64,000 nucleotides of DNA, taken from contig NZ_JAMGBA010000003.1 of NCBI RefSeq assembly GCF_023516455.1, positions 62,001-126,000 of the forward strand, in the 5' to 3' direction. The translations under genes and the position numbers were made by a program. This document shows positions 28,484 through 39,504 of this stretch, piece after piece. The DNA comes from Sphingomonas caseinilytica (GTDB lineage: Bacteria > Pseudomonadota > Alphaproteobacteria > Sphingomonadales > Sphingomonadaceae). The notes below the pieces were generated by a model. The model saw only the letters and a program-made list of their open reading frames with translations, made no database searches and was not told the DNA's origin. Positions within the stretch are counted from its first letter, which is position 1. Each line of letters opens with the position of its first letter.

Positions 28484-29218
28484 CTATTCGCGATTGCCCA
28501 TGAAGCTGAGCAGGAACTGGAACATGTTGATGAAGTCGAGATAGAGGGTCAGTGCCCCCATGATCACCGTCTTTCCCATCATGTCCGTGCCCGCGACATA
28601 GGCATACATCGACTTGATCTTCTGCGTGTCATAGGCGGTGAGGCCCGCGAAAAGCAGGACACCGATGGCGCTGATCGCCAGGTGCATCGCCGTCGACTGC
28701 AGGAAGATGTTGATGATCATCGCGACCAGCAGGCCGACGACACCCATGATCAGGAACGTGCCGAAACCGCTGAGGTCCTTCTTGGTCGTGTAGCCCCACA
28801 GGCTAAGCCCCAGGAACGAGGCCGTCACGGCAAAGAAGGTCTGTGCGATCGAGACGCCGGTGAAGACCAGGAAAATGGTCGACATCGACAGGCCCATCAG
28901 CACCGCGAAGCTCCAGAACAGCGCCTGAAGCGTCGATTCCTTCATCCGGTTCACGCCGAAGCTCATCGCGAAGACGATGGCCAGCGGCGACAGGATGATC
29001 AGCCAGCGCAGCGGCGTCGCCATGACCTGGGCGGCGAAGCCCGATCCGGCGAAGACCATTGCGACAATGCCGGTAAGCAGCACGGCCGATGCCATGTAAT
29101 TGTAAACCTTGAGCATGTAGGACCGAAGGCCCGCGTCGCGTGCAGCGCGCGGAACGCCGACCGCCACAGCCGGATCAAATCCGCCTGTCGTCGTGCGCGG
29201 GTCAAACTGGTTCTGCAT
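28484..29218 (-). CDS. Bax inhibitor-1 / YccA family membrane protein
   Basis: This is a 244-residue inner-membrane protein of the BI-1 (TMBIM) family with about seven hydrophobic segments. Typical features are LRSYMLKVYNYMASAVLLTG near the start and GFGTFLIMGVVGLLVAMIIN. The conserved end is GLTAYDTQKIKSMYAYVAG with LTLYLDFINMFQFLLSFMG. Eukaryotic and some bacterial members leak Ca2+ and modulate stress responses; YccA relatives interact with FtsH. I use the Met giving MQNQFDPRTTTGGFDP, since the extra 11 upstream codons are not family-like. It is divergent from thpR. Confidence 0.93.
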   Translation of the reverse strand: MQNQFDPRTTTGGFDPAVAVGVPRAARDAGLRSYMLKVYNYMASAVLLTGIVAMVFAGSGFAAQVMATPLRWLIILSPLAIVFAMSFGVNRMKESTLQALFWSFAVLMGLSMSTIFLVFTGVSIAQTFFAVTASFLGLSLWGYTTKKDLSGFGTFLIMGVVGLLVAMIINIFLQSTAMHLAISAIGVLLFAGLTAYDTQKIKSMYAYVAGTDMMGKTVIMGALTLYLDFINMFQFLLSFMGNRE

Positions 29219-29343
29219 TCTCTCTCCTCTTCTGGGGGGCCTCAACGACACATCCCCTCGTGGGGCGCAATATCGTGTCTTTGCCTATGCTGTTCAAGAA
29301 AAACCGCTCACGCTTCGACGAACGGTGGTCTAGCGCATGGGGA

Positions 29344-29874
29344 ATGCACCGCCTGTTCGTCGCCATCCGCCCCCCTGAAACGGTGCGGGAACAGCTTCTC
29401 GACCTGATGGAGGGCATGCCGGACATGCGCTGGCAGAGCGACGATCAGCTCCATCTGACGTTGCGTTTCATTGGCGAGGTGGAGCGCCCCGCTGCGGAGG
29501 ATCTGGCGACCGCGCTGCAACATGTGCGCTTCGATCGCATCTCCATGGCGCTGGATGGCGTCGGCAAGTTCGAAAAGCACCGCAACGGCGCGCTCTGGGC
29601 CGGCGTCACGCCAAGGGACCAGCTAAAGTCCCTTAACGCCAAGGTGGAACGAGCCTGCCAGTCGGCGGGTCTTGAGCCCGAGCGCCGCGCCTATCTGCCG
29701 CACATCACGCTCGCCCGCTGGAAAGGCAAGGCCCATCGGCTGGACGCCTGGCTCGAACGCCACGGCGGCCTGACGTCCGAACCGTGGGAGGCGGAGGAAT
29801 TCATCCTCTACGAAAGCCAGCTCGCCCGCGAAGGCGCGCATTACGAAGCAATCGAGCGGTTTCCGCTCTCCTAG
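29344..29874 (+). CDS. thpR: RNA 2',3'-cyclic phosphodiesterase
   Basis: This 176-residue 2H-phosphoesterase hydrolyses 2',3'-cyclic phosphates of RNA ends. Both HxT motifs are present: HLTLRFIGEV and HITLARWKG. The N-terminus MHRLFVAIRPPETVREQLLD is the usual family start, so I prefer ATG at 29344 over the longer frame. Its stop codon overlaps that of the convergent amidohydrolase gene at the palindrome CTAG (29871-29874), the same arrangement as at 3006-3009. Confidence 0.93.
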   Translation: MHRLFVAIRPPETVREQLLDLMEGMPDMRWQSDDQLHLTLRFIGEVERPAAEDLATALQHVRFDRISMALDGVGKFEKHRNGALWAGVTPRDQLKSLNAKVERACQSAGLEPERRAYLPHITLARWKGKAHRLDAWLERHGGLTSEPWEAEEFILYESQLAREGAHYEAIERFPLS

Positions 29875-31556
29875 CTGCAACGACCGGCGCCAGGACCTTT
29901 CACAAACCTGCCCGGCGTCGCGCCGGTGTGCTCTCCATCGCGCAGCACCGGCACGCCGTTGACCAGAACATGCACCATTCCCACCGCATATTGCTGCGGC
30001 TGGGTGAAGGTCGCGCGGTCGGAGATCCGCGCCGGATCGAAGATCGCGATGTCGGCAAAATTGCCGGTTTTCAGCGAACCGCGATCCCTGATGCCAAGGT
30101 TTGTCGCCGGAAACGACGTCAGCCGCCTAACCGCTTCTTCCAACGGAACCCGCTTCTCATCACGCACATATTTGCCCAGCAGCCGCGCGAAATTGCCGTA
30201 CGCCCGCGGATGGGTGCTCGATTTCAGGAACACGCCTTCGGACGCCATGGCCGCCGCATCGGAATCGAAGGCCATCCACGGCAAGGTCACATGCCGCGCG
30301 ACATTTTCCTCGCTCATCCCGAAATAGACGACCTGGATCCGCGTCCCGTCCTCGACGATCAGGTCGGCGATCACTTCTTCCGGCGGCTTACCGCGTGTCC
30401 GCGCCACATCTCCAAGAGTCTTGCCGGTCAGCGGCTTCAGCGCCGCCGTCTTGAAACCGACCAGGATCACCTTGTCGGGCTCCTGGACCGCCAGCTTGGT
30501 GTTCTCCGAAGCGTCGGGCTTCCGCATATCGGCCAGCGCCTTCGCCCGCTGCGCCGGATCCTTCAGCCGACCGACCCATTGTTCGATCCCGCCGGCCTGG
30601 ATCCACAGCGGCATCGCCGCGTCGAAACCGGTCGAGCTCGCCGGATAGGTGTACATGTCGGCTGTAATTCGAAGCCCCCGCGCCCGCGCAGCTTCGACCC
30701 GGGCGATGGCGGCGTCGATCTTGTGCCAATTGTCGCGGCCCGATTGCTTGAAGTGGTAGATCTCGGCCGGCGCCCCGGCCTTCTCGCTGATCTCGATCAA
30801 TTCATCGATCGCCTCGATCAACTTCGGCCCTTCGTCGCGGATGTGGCTGATGTACATTCCCCCGCAACGGCCGGCCTCGCTTGCAAGCGCGGTCAGCTCC
30901 GGCGTCTCGGCGAAATTGGCCGGCGCGTAGATCAGTGAAGAGCCGACCCCCATCGCCCCCTCGTTCATCGCCTGCCGGACAAGCGTCCGCATCCTCGAAA
31001 GCTGCTCGGGCGTGGGATCGACGTCACCCTCGCCCAGCTCATGAACTCGAACGGTCGTCGCACCGACGAAGCTGGCGACGTTTGGCGAAACACCCTTCCT
31101 CTCCAGGAAGCTCAGATATTCGCCAAGGCTGGTCCAAGCGATGTCATATTTGATGTCGCCTTGCCGCGCGGACTCATTGGCCTTCATGGTCGCATTCCAA
31201 GGGCCCATGGACTCGCCCTCGCCCATCACTTCAAGGGTCACGCCCTGGCGGATGTCGCTCTGGCCGCGCCCGTCCGCGATCAGGCTTTCGGTGCCCCAGC
31301 TCAGCATGTTGATGAAGCCCGGCGTGACGGCGAGGCCGTTGGCGTCGATCCGCTGCGTCGCCCAGCCCGGACAATGCCCGACACAGGCGATCCGATCGCC
31401 CTTGATCGCGACATCCCCGGCAAATCCCGCGGCACCGCTGCCGTCGTAGATCGTGCCGCCGCTGATGACGGTGTCGTAGGATTGCTCGCCCTGCGTCGTT
31501 GCGCAGGATGCAAGCAGGATGGAAAGGCCGGTCAGGCCGAAATAATGTCCCCTCAT
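29871..31556 (-). CDS. N-acyl-D-amino-acid deacylase-like amidohydrolase, lipoprotein
   Basis: This 561-residue protein has a lipoprotein signal (LTGLSILLASC, lipobox LASC). The amidohydrolase-superfamily body is related to D-aminoacylases (DTVISGGTIYDGSGAAGFAG, ISHIRDEGPKLIEAIDELIE, MYTYPASSTGFD). Notably, where D-aminoacylases have GFID-x-H-x-H the sequence reads PGFINMLSWGTESLIADG, without the metal-binding His pair. The other conserved His and Asp positions (ISHIRDEG, EIYHFKQSG, STHPRAYGNF) remain. It may use a different metal geometry or substrate. It probably acts on the periplasmic side of a membrane, next to several exported peptidases. Confidence 0.87.
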   Translation of the reverse strand: MRGHYFGLTGLSILLASCATTQGEQSYDTVISGGTIYDGSGAAGFAGDVAIKGDRIACVGHCPGWATQRIDANGLAVTPGFINMLSWGTESLIADGRGQSDIRQGVTLEVMGEGESMGPWNATMKANESARQGDIKYDIAWTSLGEYLSFLERKGVSPNVASFVGATTVRVHELGEGDVDPTPEQLSRMRTLVRQAMNEGAMGVGSSLIYAPANFAETPELTALASEAGRCGGMYISHIRDEGPKLIEAIDELIEISEKAGAPAEIYHFKQSGRDNWHKIDAAIARVEAARARGLRITADMYTYPASSTGFDAAMPLWIQAGGIEQWVGRLKDPAQRAKALADMRKPDASENTKLAVQEPDKVILVGFKTAALKPLTGKTLGDVARTRGKPPEEVIADLIVEDGTRIQVVYFGMSEENVARHVTLPWMAFDSDAAAMASEGVFLKSSTHPRAYGNFARLLGKYVRDEKRVPLEEAVRRLTSFPATNLGIRDRGSLKTGNFADIAIFDPARISDRATFTQPQQYAVGMVHVLVNGVPVLRDGEHTGATPGRFVKGPGAGRCS

Positions 31557-31600
31557 GGCGCGCAGGCTAGCGCGCGCCATGAGGTTCGCAAGTCATCGGA

Positions 31601-33646
31601 TTACCAGATGCGAACGCGCTTCTCCGGCGGGATGTAGAACTTCGTTCCCGGCTGGACATTGAACGCCGCATACCAGGCATCGAGGTTCCGGAGCGGACCG
31701 ATGACGCGGTAGCGCCGCGGGCTGTGCGGGTCGGATGCGACCTGCGTCTTGATCGCGTCGGGACGCTGCTCGCCGCGCCACGCCTGGGCAAATGCCAGGA
31801 AGAAGCGCTGGTCGCCGGTCAAGCCATCGATCACCGGCGAAGGCTTGCCGCCCAGCGAGATCTTGTAGGCTTCGTAAGCGACCTCAAGGCCCGACATGTC
31901 GCCGATATTCTCGCCCATGGTGAGGTCCGGGTTGATGAACACACCCGGCGCCGCCTCATAGGAAGCATATTGCTTGCCCAGCTCGTCGGTCAGCTTCTTG
32001 AACCGCTCGCCGTCGGCCGGCGTCCACCAGTCGCGGATGGCGCCGCTGGCGTCGATCTTGCGGCCCTGGTCGTCGAAGCCGTGCATGATCTCATGGCCGA
32101 TGACCGCGCCGATCGCGCCATAGTTGACCGCCGCATCCGCCTGCGGATCGAAGTAAGGCGGCTGCAGGATTCCGGCCGGGAACACGATCTTGTTTTCCAG
32201 CCCGCCGTTATAGGCATTCACCGTCGCCGGGCTCATCGCCCACTTCTTGCGATCGACCGGCTGGTTGAGATCGCTCAGCGTATAATCCCACTCGAAGGCG
32301 GAGCTGCGCTTGACGTTGCCGTAGAGGTCGTCCGCCTTCATCTCCAGCTTGGAATAGTCGCGGAACTTGTCGGGATAGCCGACCATCACGTCCATCCTGT
32401 CCAGCTTGGCGAGCGCGGCCTGCTTGGTCGCATCCTCCATCCAGCTGTTGCCCTTGATGCGGATGGCGGCTGCGGCCTTCAGGTTGGTAACCAGCTGCTC
32501 CATCATCGCCTTGGACTGCGGCGAGAAATATTGCTGGACGTAGGTCTGTCCCAGCACTTCGCCCAAACGGCCGTCGATCTGGTCGATGCCGCGGCGCCAG
32601 CGCGGCCGCAGGGTCGAGGCGCCGGTCAAGGTCTTGGTGAACTGGAACTTGTTGTCCACGAAGCGCTTCGACAGATAATCCGAAGCCTGGTTGGTCACCT
32701 TGAACCGCTGCCACAGCTTCAACGTTTCCAGCGGCGTCGCGTCATAGAGCGCTGCAAGCGCCTTCACCGCCGTATTGTCGCCGACGACGATCTTCGGCGT
32801 GCTGATCTTCAGCTCGGCAAGATAGCGGTTCCAGTCGATACCCGGCGCATAGGCGGCGAGTTCCGCAGGCGTCATCGGATTGTTGAGCTTGTCGAGGTTG
32901 CGCAAGTCCGCCTGCGTCCAGGACAGCTTGGCGATCTCCGTCTCGAACGCCAGGATCGTGTCCGCCGCTGCCGATGCGTTCGGCGTCTGGGTCAGCTCAA
33001 GCGTCCGCTGTATATAAGCGCGATAGGCGTCCCGCTGCGGCTTATACTTGTCGAGCAAATAATAGTCGCGATCGGGAAGGCCCAGGCCGCTCGTTCCGGC
33101 AAAGGCGATATTGATCGTCGGATTGGCCGGATCGGGCAGCACGCCGAGCGCGAACAGGGTCGATCCGAAGTCGGAGAAGCTGTCCACCATCTTGCTGGTG
33201 AACTGGGCCTTGGTCTTGATCGCGCTGATCTCGTCTAGGTCGGCCTTCAGCGGCGCCGCGTCGAGCTGCTCCAGCCGCGCCTCGTCCATCCAGCTTGAAT
33301 AGAGCGCGCCCAGCTGGCTGTCCTTGCTGGAGCTGGTGACGATCTTCTGGAGGCGATCCTGGTTGCGGTCGTTGACCTCGGATCCGACGCTGTTCGACGG
33401 CTTGTCGGCCGGGATTTCGGTCGCGTCCATCCAGGCGCCGCTGGCGAAGCGTTCGAAGTCGTCGCCCGGATTTGCCTTGGAGTCGCGCGAAGCAAGGTCG
33501 ACGCCCCAGCTTCCGAAGCGGACGCTGCCGTCGGTCGCGGCGGTTTCGGCATTTGCCGATGCGCTCAAGGCCAGCGGCGCCGAGGCGGCAACCAGCAACG
33601 CATTTCGGATCGCGCGCAGTCCGCGCTTACTTGATAGACTCATCAT
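31601..33646 (-). CDS. Exported M13-family (PepO/neprilysin) zinc metallopeptidase
   Basis: This 681-residue protein has a signal peptide (residues 1-33, ending SASANAE). The M13 hallmarks are present: GAVIGHEIMHGFDDQGRKID (HExxH), the third ligand in ENIGDMSGLEVAYEAY, the substrate-binding VNAYNGGLENKIVFPAGIL and the C-terminal RYRVIGPLRN. The final IW residues are also family-like. It cleaves oligopeptides in the periplasm. It is divergent from uvrA, and a 10-bp perfect inverted repeat lies just upstream. Together with the S9 and M28 enzymes it forms a peptide-degrading theme in this region. Confidence 0.95.
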   Translation of the reverse strand: MMSLSSKRGLRAIRNALLVAASAPLALSASANAETAATDGSVRFGSWGVDLASRDSKANPGDDFERFASGAWMDATEIPADKPSNSVGSEVNDRNQDRLQKIVTSSSKDSQLGALYSSWMDEARLEQLDAAPLKADLDEISAIKTKAQFTSKMVDSFSDFGSTLFALGVLPDPANPTINIAFAGTSGLGLPDRDYYLLDKYKPQRDAYRAYIQRTLELTQTPNASAAADTILAFETEIAKLSWTQADLRNLDKLNNPMTPAELAAYAPGIDWNRYLAELKISTPKIVVGDNTAVKALAALYDATPLETLKLWQRFKVTNQASDYLSKRFVDNKFQFTKTLTGASTLRPRWRRGIDQIDGRLGEVLGQTYVQQYFSPQSKAMMEQLVTNLKAAAAIRIKGNSWMEDATKQAALAKLDRMDVMVGYPDKFRDYSKLEMKADDLYGNVKRSSAFEWDYTLSDLNQPVDRKKWAMSPATVNAYNGGLENKIVFPAGILQPPYFDPQADAAVNYGAIGAVIGHEIMHGFDDQGRKIDASGAIRDWWTPADGERFKKLTDELGKQYASYEAAPGVFINPDLTMGENIGDMSGLEVAYEAYKISLGGKPSPVIDGLTGDQRFFLAFAQAWRGEQRPDAIKTQVASDPHSPRRYRVIGPLRNLDAWYAAFNVQPGTKFYIPPEKRVRIW

Positions 33647-33664
33647 ACACCCCCATGTCCTTGA

Positions 33665-33711
33665 TTAGATTCATGAAAGCCGGACATGGACGTTCGCGGT
33701 TATGAATCTAA
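33665..33711. promoter_or_regulatory. Perfect inverted repeat between M13 peptidase and uvrA
   Basis: TTAGATTCAT (33665-33674) and ATGAATCTAA (33702-33711) are perfect inverted copies separated by 27 bp. They lie in the upstream region of the M13 peptidase gene. They could be two half-sites of a looping or large-footprint regulator, or a structured leader. No regulator is identified. Confidence 0.45.
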
Positions 33712-33786
33712 CGGCCATCGACGAGCGTCCCGATCCTTTCGATGAACATGAAATTTTTGACATGGAAACCGCGCTATTGCAGCGCG

Positions 33787-33832
33787 TTGACCGCCCGCCT
33801 CGCCTTGTTTAATAATAGAACAAAGATGGAAC
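33787..33832 (+). promoter_or_regulatory. uvrA promoter with LexA (SOS) box
   Basis: TTGACC (33787-33792) and TAATAA (33810-33815) form a promoter with a 17-bp spacer. GAAC-N7-GAAC at 33818-33832 matches the alphaproteobacterial LexA operator exactly and covers the expected start of transcription, 13 bp before the uvrA ATG. This supports SOS control of uvrA. Confidence 0.85.
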
Positions 33833-33844
33833 GAAATTAGCCTT

Positions 33845-36859
<3,015 letters not shown>

Positions 36860-36906
36860 AGAGAGAAGACACCCTAAGTAGATGTCCGCATGCGGAGGTA
36901 CGGAAG

Positions 36907-37641
36907 ATGCCCAAGAAGGAAAAAAAGGGGCGTCGACCGATTCCCAACTATCCAATTTTGGAAGGACACGTTCGAGACAAGAAAAAACTGATCCCTCCAA
37001 TTTTGGGTATTCCTCAAACGACATTTATTAGCACGATCGATCTAATATTTCCTGAGATTGTCTGGGTCGGAATCCTGCTTGAGTGGTATGGGCTACGTGA
37101 GGGAATTGAAGTTATTTCTAAAATTCTCAAGAAGTTGTGGAATGCGCAAACCAATGTGAATTGGTATCGATTTTCCGAGATCGCAGCGAATGGCGACAAG
37201 CTCACCATTATTTTGAACGAGGAAGAACTCGCTAACATCTCGGTCGCGTTTGCAGCATTCAGATTGACCTATGATTGGCCAGGACTTGAATGGGCAACGT
37301 CGCACGATGAGGCTGAAGAGGCAAAACGGCGAGTGGAATTGACAGTCCGAAAATATGCCAATCGGTTCGACCAGCCATACCTTACTGTTGTCTCAACTAT
37401 CATTTATGCGATGGCAATTGCGGATAAGATGAAGTTCGCAACGGGTACGGTGCCTGACATTGAAGCCATTGTAATCGACTGGGGTTCGGACAGGGCAGAA
37501 ATGGCTGCATGCTCAGTTCGAGCCTGTTCAATGGCTTTCTTCCCGCATGATGGCTCCGAAGAAAGCGAGGATTGGTGCAAGCATTTTTGGCGCAAAAACT
37601 ACCAAACGAGCAGCTGTGAGTGGAATGAGCACGCAATATGA
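36907..37641 (+). CDS. Unknown accessory protein, partner of a DUF5677-like protein
   Basis: This 244-residue protein is not recognised. It begins with a very basic stretch (MPKKEKKGRRPIPNYP), followed by LIPPILGIPQTTFISTIDLI and hydrophobic helices around FPEIVWVGILLEWYGLREG. An acidic middle and a Cys/Trp-containing end follow. Codon use and base composition are more AT-rich than the flanking genes (many AT-ending codons), suggesting recent acquisition. It overlaps the next gene by 17 bp, so the two are likely translated together. A GGAGG ribosome binding site lies about 10 bases before the ATG. Function unknown; a two-gene cargo or defence module is only a guess. Confidence 0.65.
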   Translation: MPKKEKKGRRPIPNYPILEGHVRDKKKLIPPILGIPQTTFISTIDLIFPEIVWVGILLEWYGLREGIEVISKILKKLWNAQTNVNWYRFSEIAANGDKLTIILNEEELANISVAFAAFRLTYDWPGLEWATSHDEAEEAKRRVELTVRKYANRFDQPYLTVVSTIIYAMAIADKMKFATGTVPDIEAIVIDWGSDRAEMAACSVRACSMAFFPHDGSEESEDWCKHFWRKNYQTSSCEWNEHAI

Positions 37642-38428
37642 CGCCATAGGCCGGTTTGGGTTCCGGCTTTGCCAGAACATCTCGGACAATCTCACTGAGC
37701 GCACCGCGGATTTTCGCGGCGGAGACGGCTTTGAGACGGCGGTGAACTCAGTCCTATCGACACTCCTTGCGCGCCAGTCGGCATTGGCAATCGGACTCGC
37801 CGAAAGCCCCTTAACTTGGAGCGGGCACATTGCTCCCCTTGTTCTTCGATCCATGATCGATCTTCTTATCACGTACCGATGGATACTGCTCGACCCGCGA
37901 CAGCGATCACAAGAATACATTAGCTATGGACTTGGAACTGAAAAGCTTCTGACTGCTCACTACCAACAAAAGCTAGAAGATGGATTTGAAGGAGCAGACG
38001 TAAAGCGCATTATGGAGGCAAATATGGCTTGGATTGAGAGCCAGCAATTTCAAATGTTCATCGCAGTCAACCTAGGGTCCTGGAGTGGCTCCTCGGTCCG
38101 AAAAATGTGCGATGAAATTGGTGATCCAGATTTGTACAAATTTTCGTACACGCCGTTCAGCTCCTGCGTGCATAATATGTGGAATCACGTTGGCAAGTGG
38201 AATGCCCGCACCTGTGACAATCCTCTCCACAAACAGCATGCAGTCGGAGTAATCCGTGATGTATGGCCAATTGTCGATTTCGTCTTCAGGGCCTGCAAAT
38301 ACTTGGAATTGGTACTGGATGAATTTGACCGATATTATGAATATTCATCGAACTTGGATACGCCTATTACGGCGTTTAACGCTGCAGTGCAGGAACTAAG
38401 CGAAGAATGGGAAAAAGAAGACGACTAA
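37625..38428 (+). CDS. DUF5677-like protein
   Basis: This 267-residue mostly helical protein resembles the DUF5677 family. LLARQSALAIGLAESPLTWS, APLVLRSMIDLLITYRWILL and YKFSYTPFSSCVHNMWNHVG, with conserved Arg and His residues, are the features I rely on. DUF5677 proteins are of unknown function and often occur on variable genome patches. I start at MSTQYDAIGRFG because the longer frame lies inside the preceding gene. The gene shares the AT-rich composition of its partner. It ends about 50 bp before the convergent GNAT gene. Confidence 0.65.
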   Translation: MSTQYDAIGRFGFRLCQNISDNLTERTADFRGGDGFETAVNSVLSTLLARQSALAIGLAESPLTWSGHIAPLVLRSMIDLLITYRWILLDPRQRSQEYISYGLGTEKLLTAHYQQKLEDGFEGADVKRIMEANMAWIESQQFQMFIAVNLGSWSGSSVRKMCDEIGDPDLYKFSYTPFSSCVHNMWNHVGKWNARTCDNPLHKQHAVGVIRDVWPIVDFVFRACKYLELVLDEFDRYYEYSSNLDTPITAFNAAVQELSEEWEKEDD

Positions 38429-38476
38429 GCAAAGTTGCCACTTAGGATTGGTCTTCGCAATTAATACCTAGCGGAC

Positions 38477-39025
38477 TCAGCCAAGCTTACTAAGATCCAC
38501 GAACATAACCGGCTCGTCGCGTTCCCTATTTTCCGCTGTATCGAGCATGGTGAACCCACGCCGATCATACCACGGCACGGAGGCGCGCTTGGCATCCACC
38601 ATAACAAATCGACATCCAACATTGGGGGAAACTAGGTCTCTGGCGATGCCCAAAGCGAGATTCACAAGCGCATTACCGATGCCAGCTTCCCGAATGCGCC
38701 GATCCACTGCCAGTCGAGCAATCTTCACTGCCGGATATTGCCGATAATGGTAGGCCAGCCCGTCTTCGACCACGAGCGCATTATCACCCTCTTGAATTAC
38801 GACTTCGCCGCAAACGAGGGTGATGTAACCAATTAGCTTATCGTTGTTTGCAACGTCAAAAGCGCCGTACGTTCGGGCAAGGCTTTGACGTTCATATGCA
38901 TGTGCATGACGTTGAGCGAATGTCTTGAGCGGTGCGAAGGCCTGGTCACCTAAAGAAAGCCCGGTGAGTCTGTCACCGGGCTTTATAAGGCGAATTTCAA
39001 CCTGGGGTGCGGCCTTGGCGGCCAA
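38477..39025 (-). CDS. GNAT-family acetyltransferase, toxin-like
   Basis: This GNAT-fold protein of about 182 residues has the core VKIARLAVDRRIREAGIGNALVN, which corresponds to the acetyl-CoA-binding strand and R/Q-x-x-G-x-G/A loop. YDRRGFTMLD is the usual C-terminal Tyr segment. The size and the small basic partner gene four bases upstream recall TacT/AtaT-type tRNA-acetylating toxins, which sit behind a small antitoxin. The start appears to be TTG at 39025, without its own strong ribosome binding site, implying coupling to the upstream gene. Toxic activity is inferred from context only. Confidence 0.7.
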   Translation of the reverse strand: MAAKAAPQVEIRLIKPGDRLTGLSLGDQAFAPLKTFAQRHAHAYERQSLARTYGAFDVANNDKLIGYITLVCGEVVIQEGDNALVVEDGLAYHYRQYPAVKIARLAVDRRIREAGIGNALVNLALGIARDLVSPNVGCRFVMVDAKRASVPWYDRRGFTMLDTAENRERDEPVMFVDLSKLG

Positions 39026-39029
39026 CAGT

Positions 39030-39218
39030 CTACGCCGTCGCTCTCAGCTTGAGCTTGACCGTACCGGAAGATTGAAGCTCTCGGGCCATAACGGAGCCCT
39101 TGGCCGCACCGCTTTTAGCGGCAGCCTTTGGGCGCCCATAGGTTGCTTGCGCCCGAAACTTTTTGGCATCGGCACCGGTGAGTTCCACGCGGCCGAATGC
39201 GTTCGATTTGATGCTCAT
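39030..39218 (-). CDS. Small basic protein, candidate antitoxin of the GNAT protein
   Basis: This 62-residue protein has an N-terminal segment SIKSNAFGRVELTGADAKKF and a Lys/Ala-rich basic second half (GRPKAAAKSGAAKGSVMARE), ending VKLKLRATA. It has an excellent ribosome binding site (AAGGAGGG at 39223-39230) and is followed after four bases by the GNAT gene. It is not the usual ribbon-helix-helix/DUF1778 antitoxin. If the pair is a toxin-antitoxin module, this is a different antitoxin class. A dyad at 39237-39258 in front of it could serve autoregulation. Confidence 0.65.
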   Translation of the reverse strand: MSIKSNAFGRVELTGADAKKFRAQATYGRPKAAAKSGAAKGSVMARELQSSGTVKLKLRATA

Positions 39219-39236
39219 TCGACCCTCCTTGGTCTA

Positions 39237-39258
39237 GTACGACGTATGCGTCATGTAC
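39237..39258 (-). promoter_or_regulatory. Imperfect dyad upstream of the GNAT module
   Basis: GTACGACG-TATG-CGTC-AT-GTAC is an imperfect palindrome located 19 bp before the small basic gene, just ahead of its ribosome binding site. Position and symmetry fit an operator for autoregulation. A weak minus-strand -10 (CATATA) and -35 (TTGCGT) lie further upstream. Confidence 0.4.
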
Positions 39259-39359
39259 GGGTTATATGTGTGACAAAACCCCTGAACGCAACGTTACGGT
39301 GTTACGTTTGTACTGTTTAAATCGCCATATAGCGGGAAATTACGACGATTTCGTGGTTC

Positions 39360-39377
39360 GTTGACAACGTTGACAAC
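39360..39377. repeat. Tandem GTTGACAAC repeat
   Basis: Two direct copies of GTTGACAAC (39360-39368 and 39369-39377) stand in the non-coding stretch behind the GNAT module. They contain TTGACA, and TACAAT follows at 39396-39401, but the spacing (20 bp) is too long for a standard promoter. Confidence 0.4.
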
Positions 39378-39504
39378 AACGAGACCGCGTTTGCGTACAA
39401 TGCAGCCTCCTACACTCCCAACCTGTGGTTGCGCGTCCGCAATCACCCCACCATAATCCCCCGCGCAGCCGCCACGCACGGCTGCCGGGGCTAGTTACCC
39501 TGCA

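Noticed and set aside
31724-33238. 504-residue plus-strand frame opposite the M13 peptidase
   Set aside because: It lies entirely within the clear M13 gene on the other strand and has no recognisable domains.
39294-39479. 61-residue minus-strand frame behind the GNAT module
   Set aside because: It has no ribosome binding site, starts with GTG inside a hairpin and overlaps the presumed riboswitch expression region; not supported as a gene.
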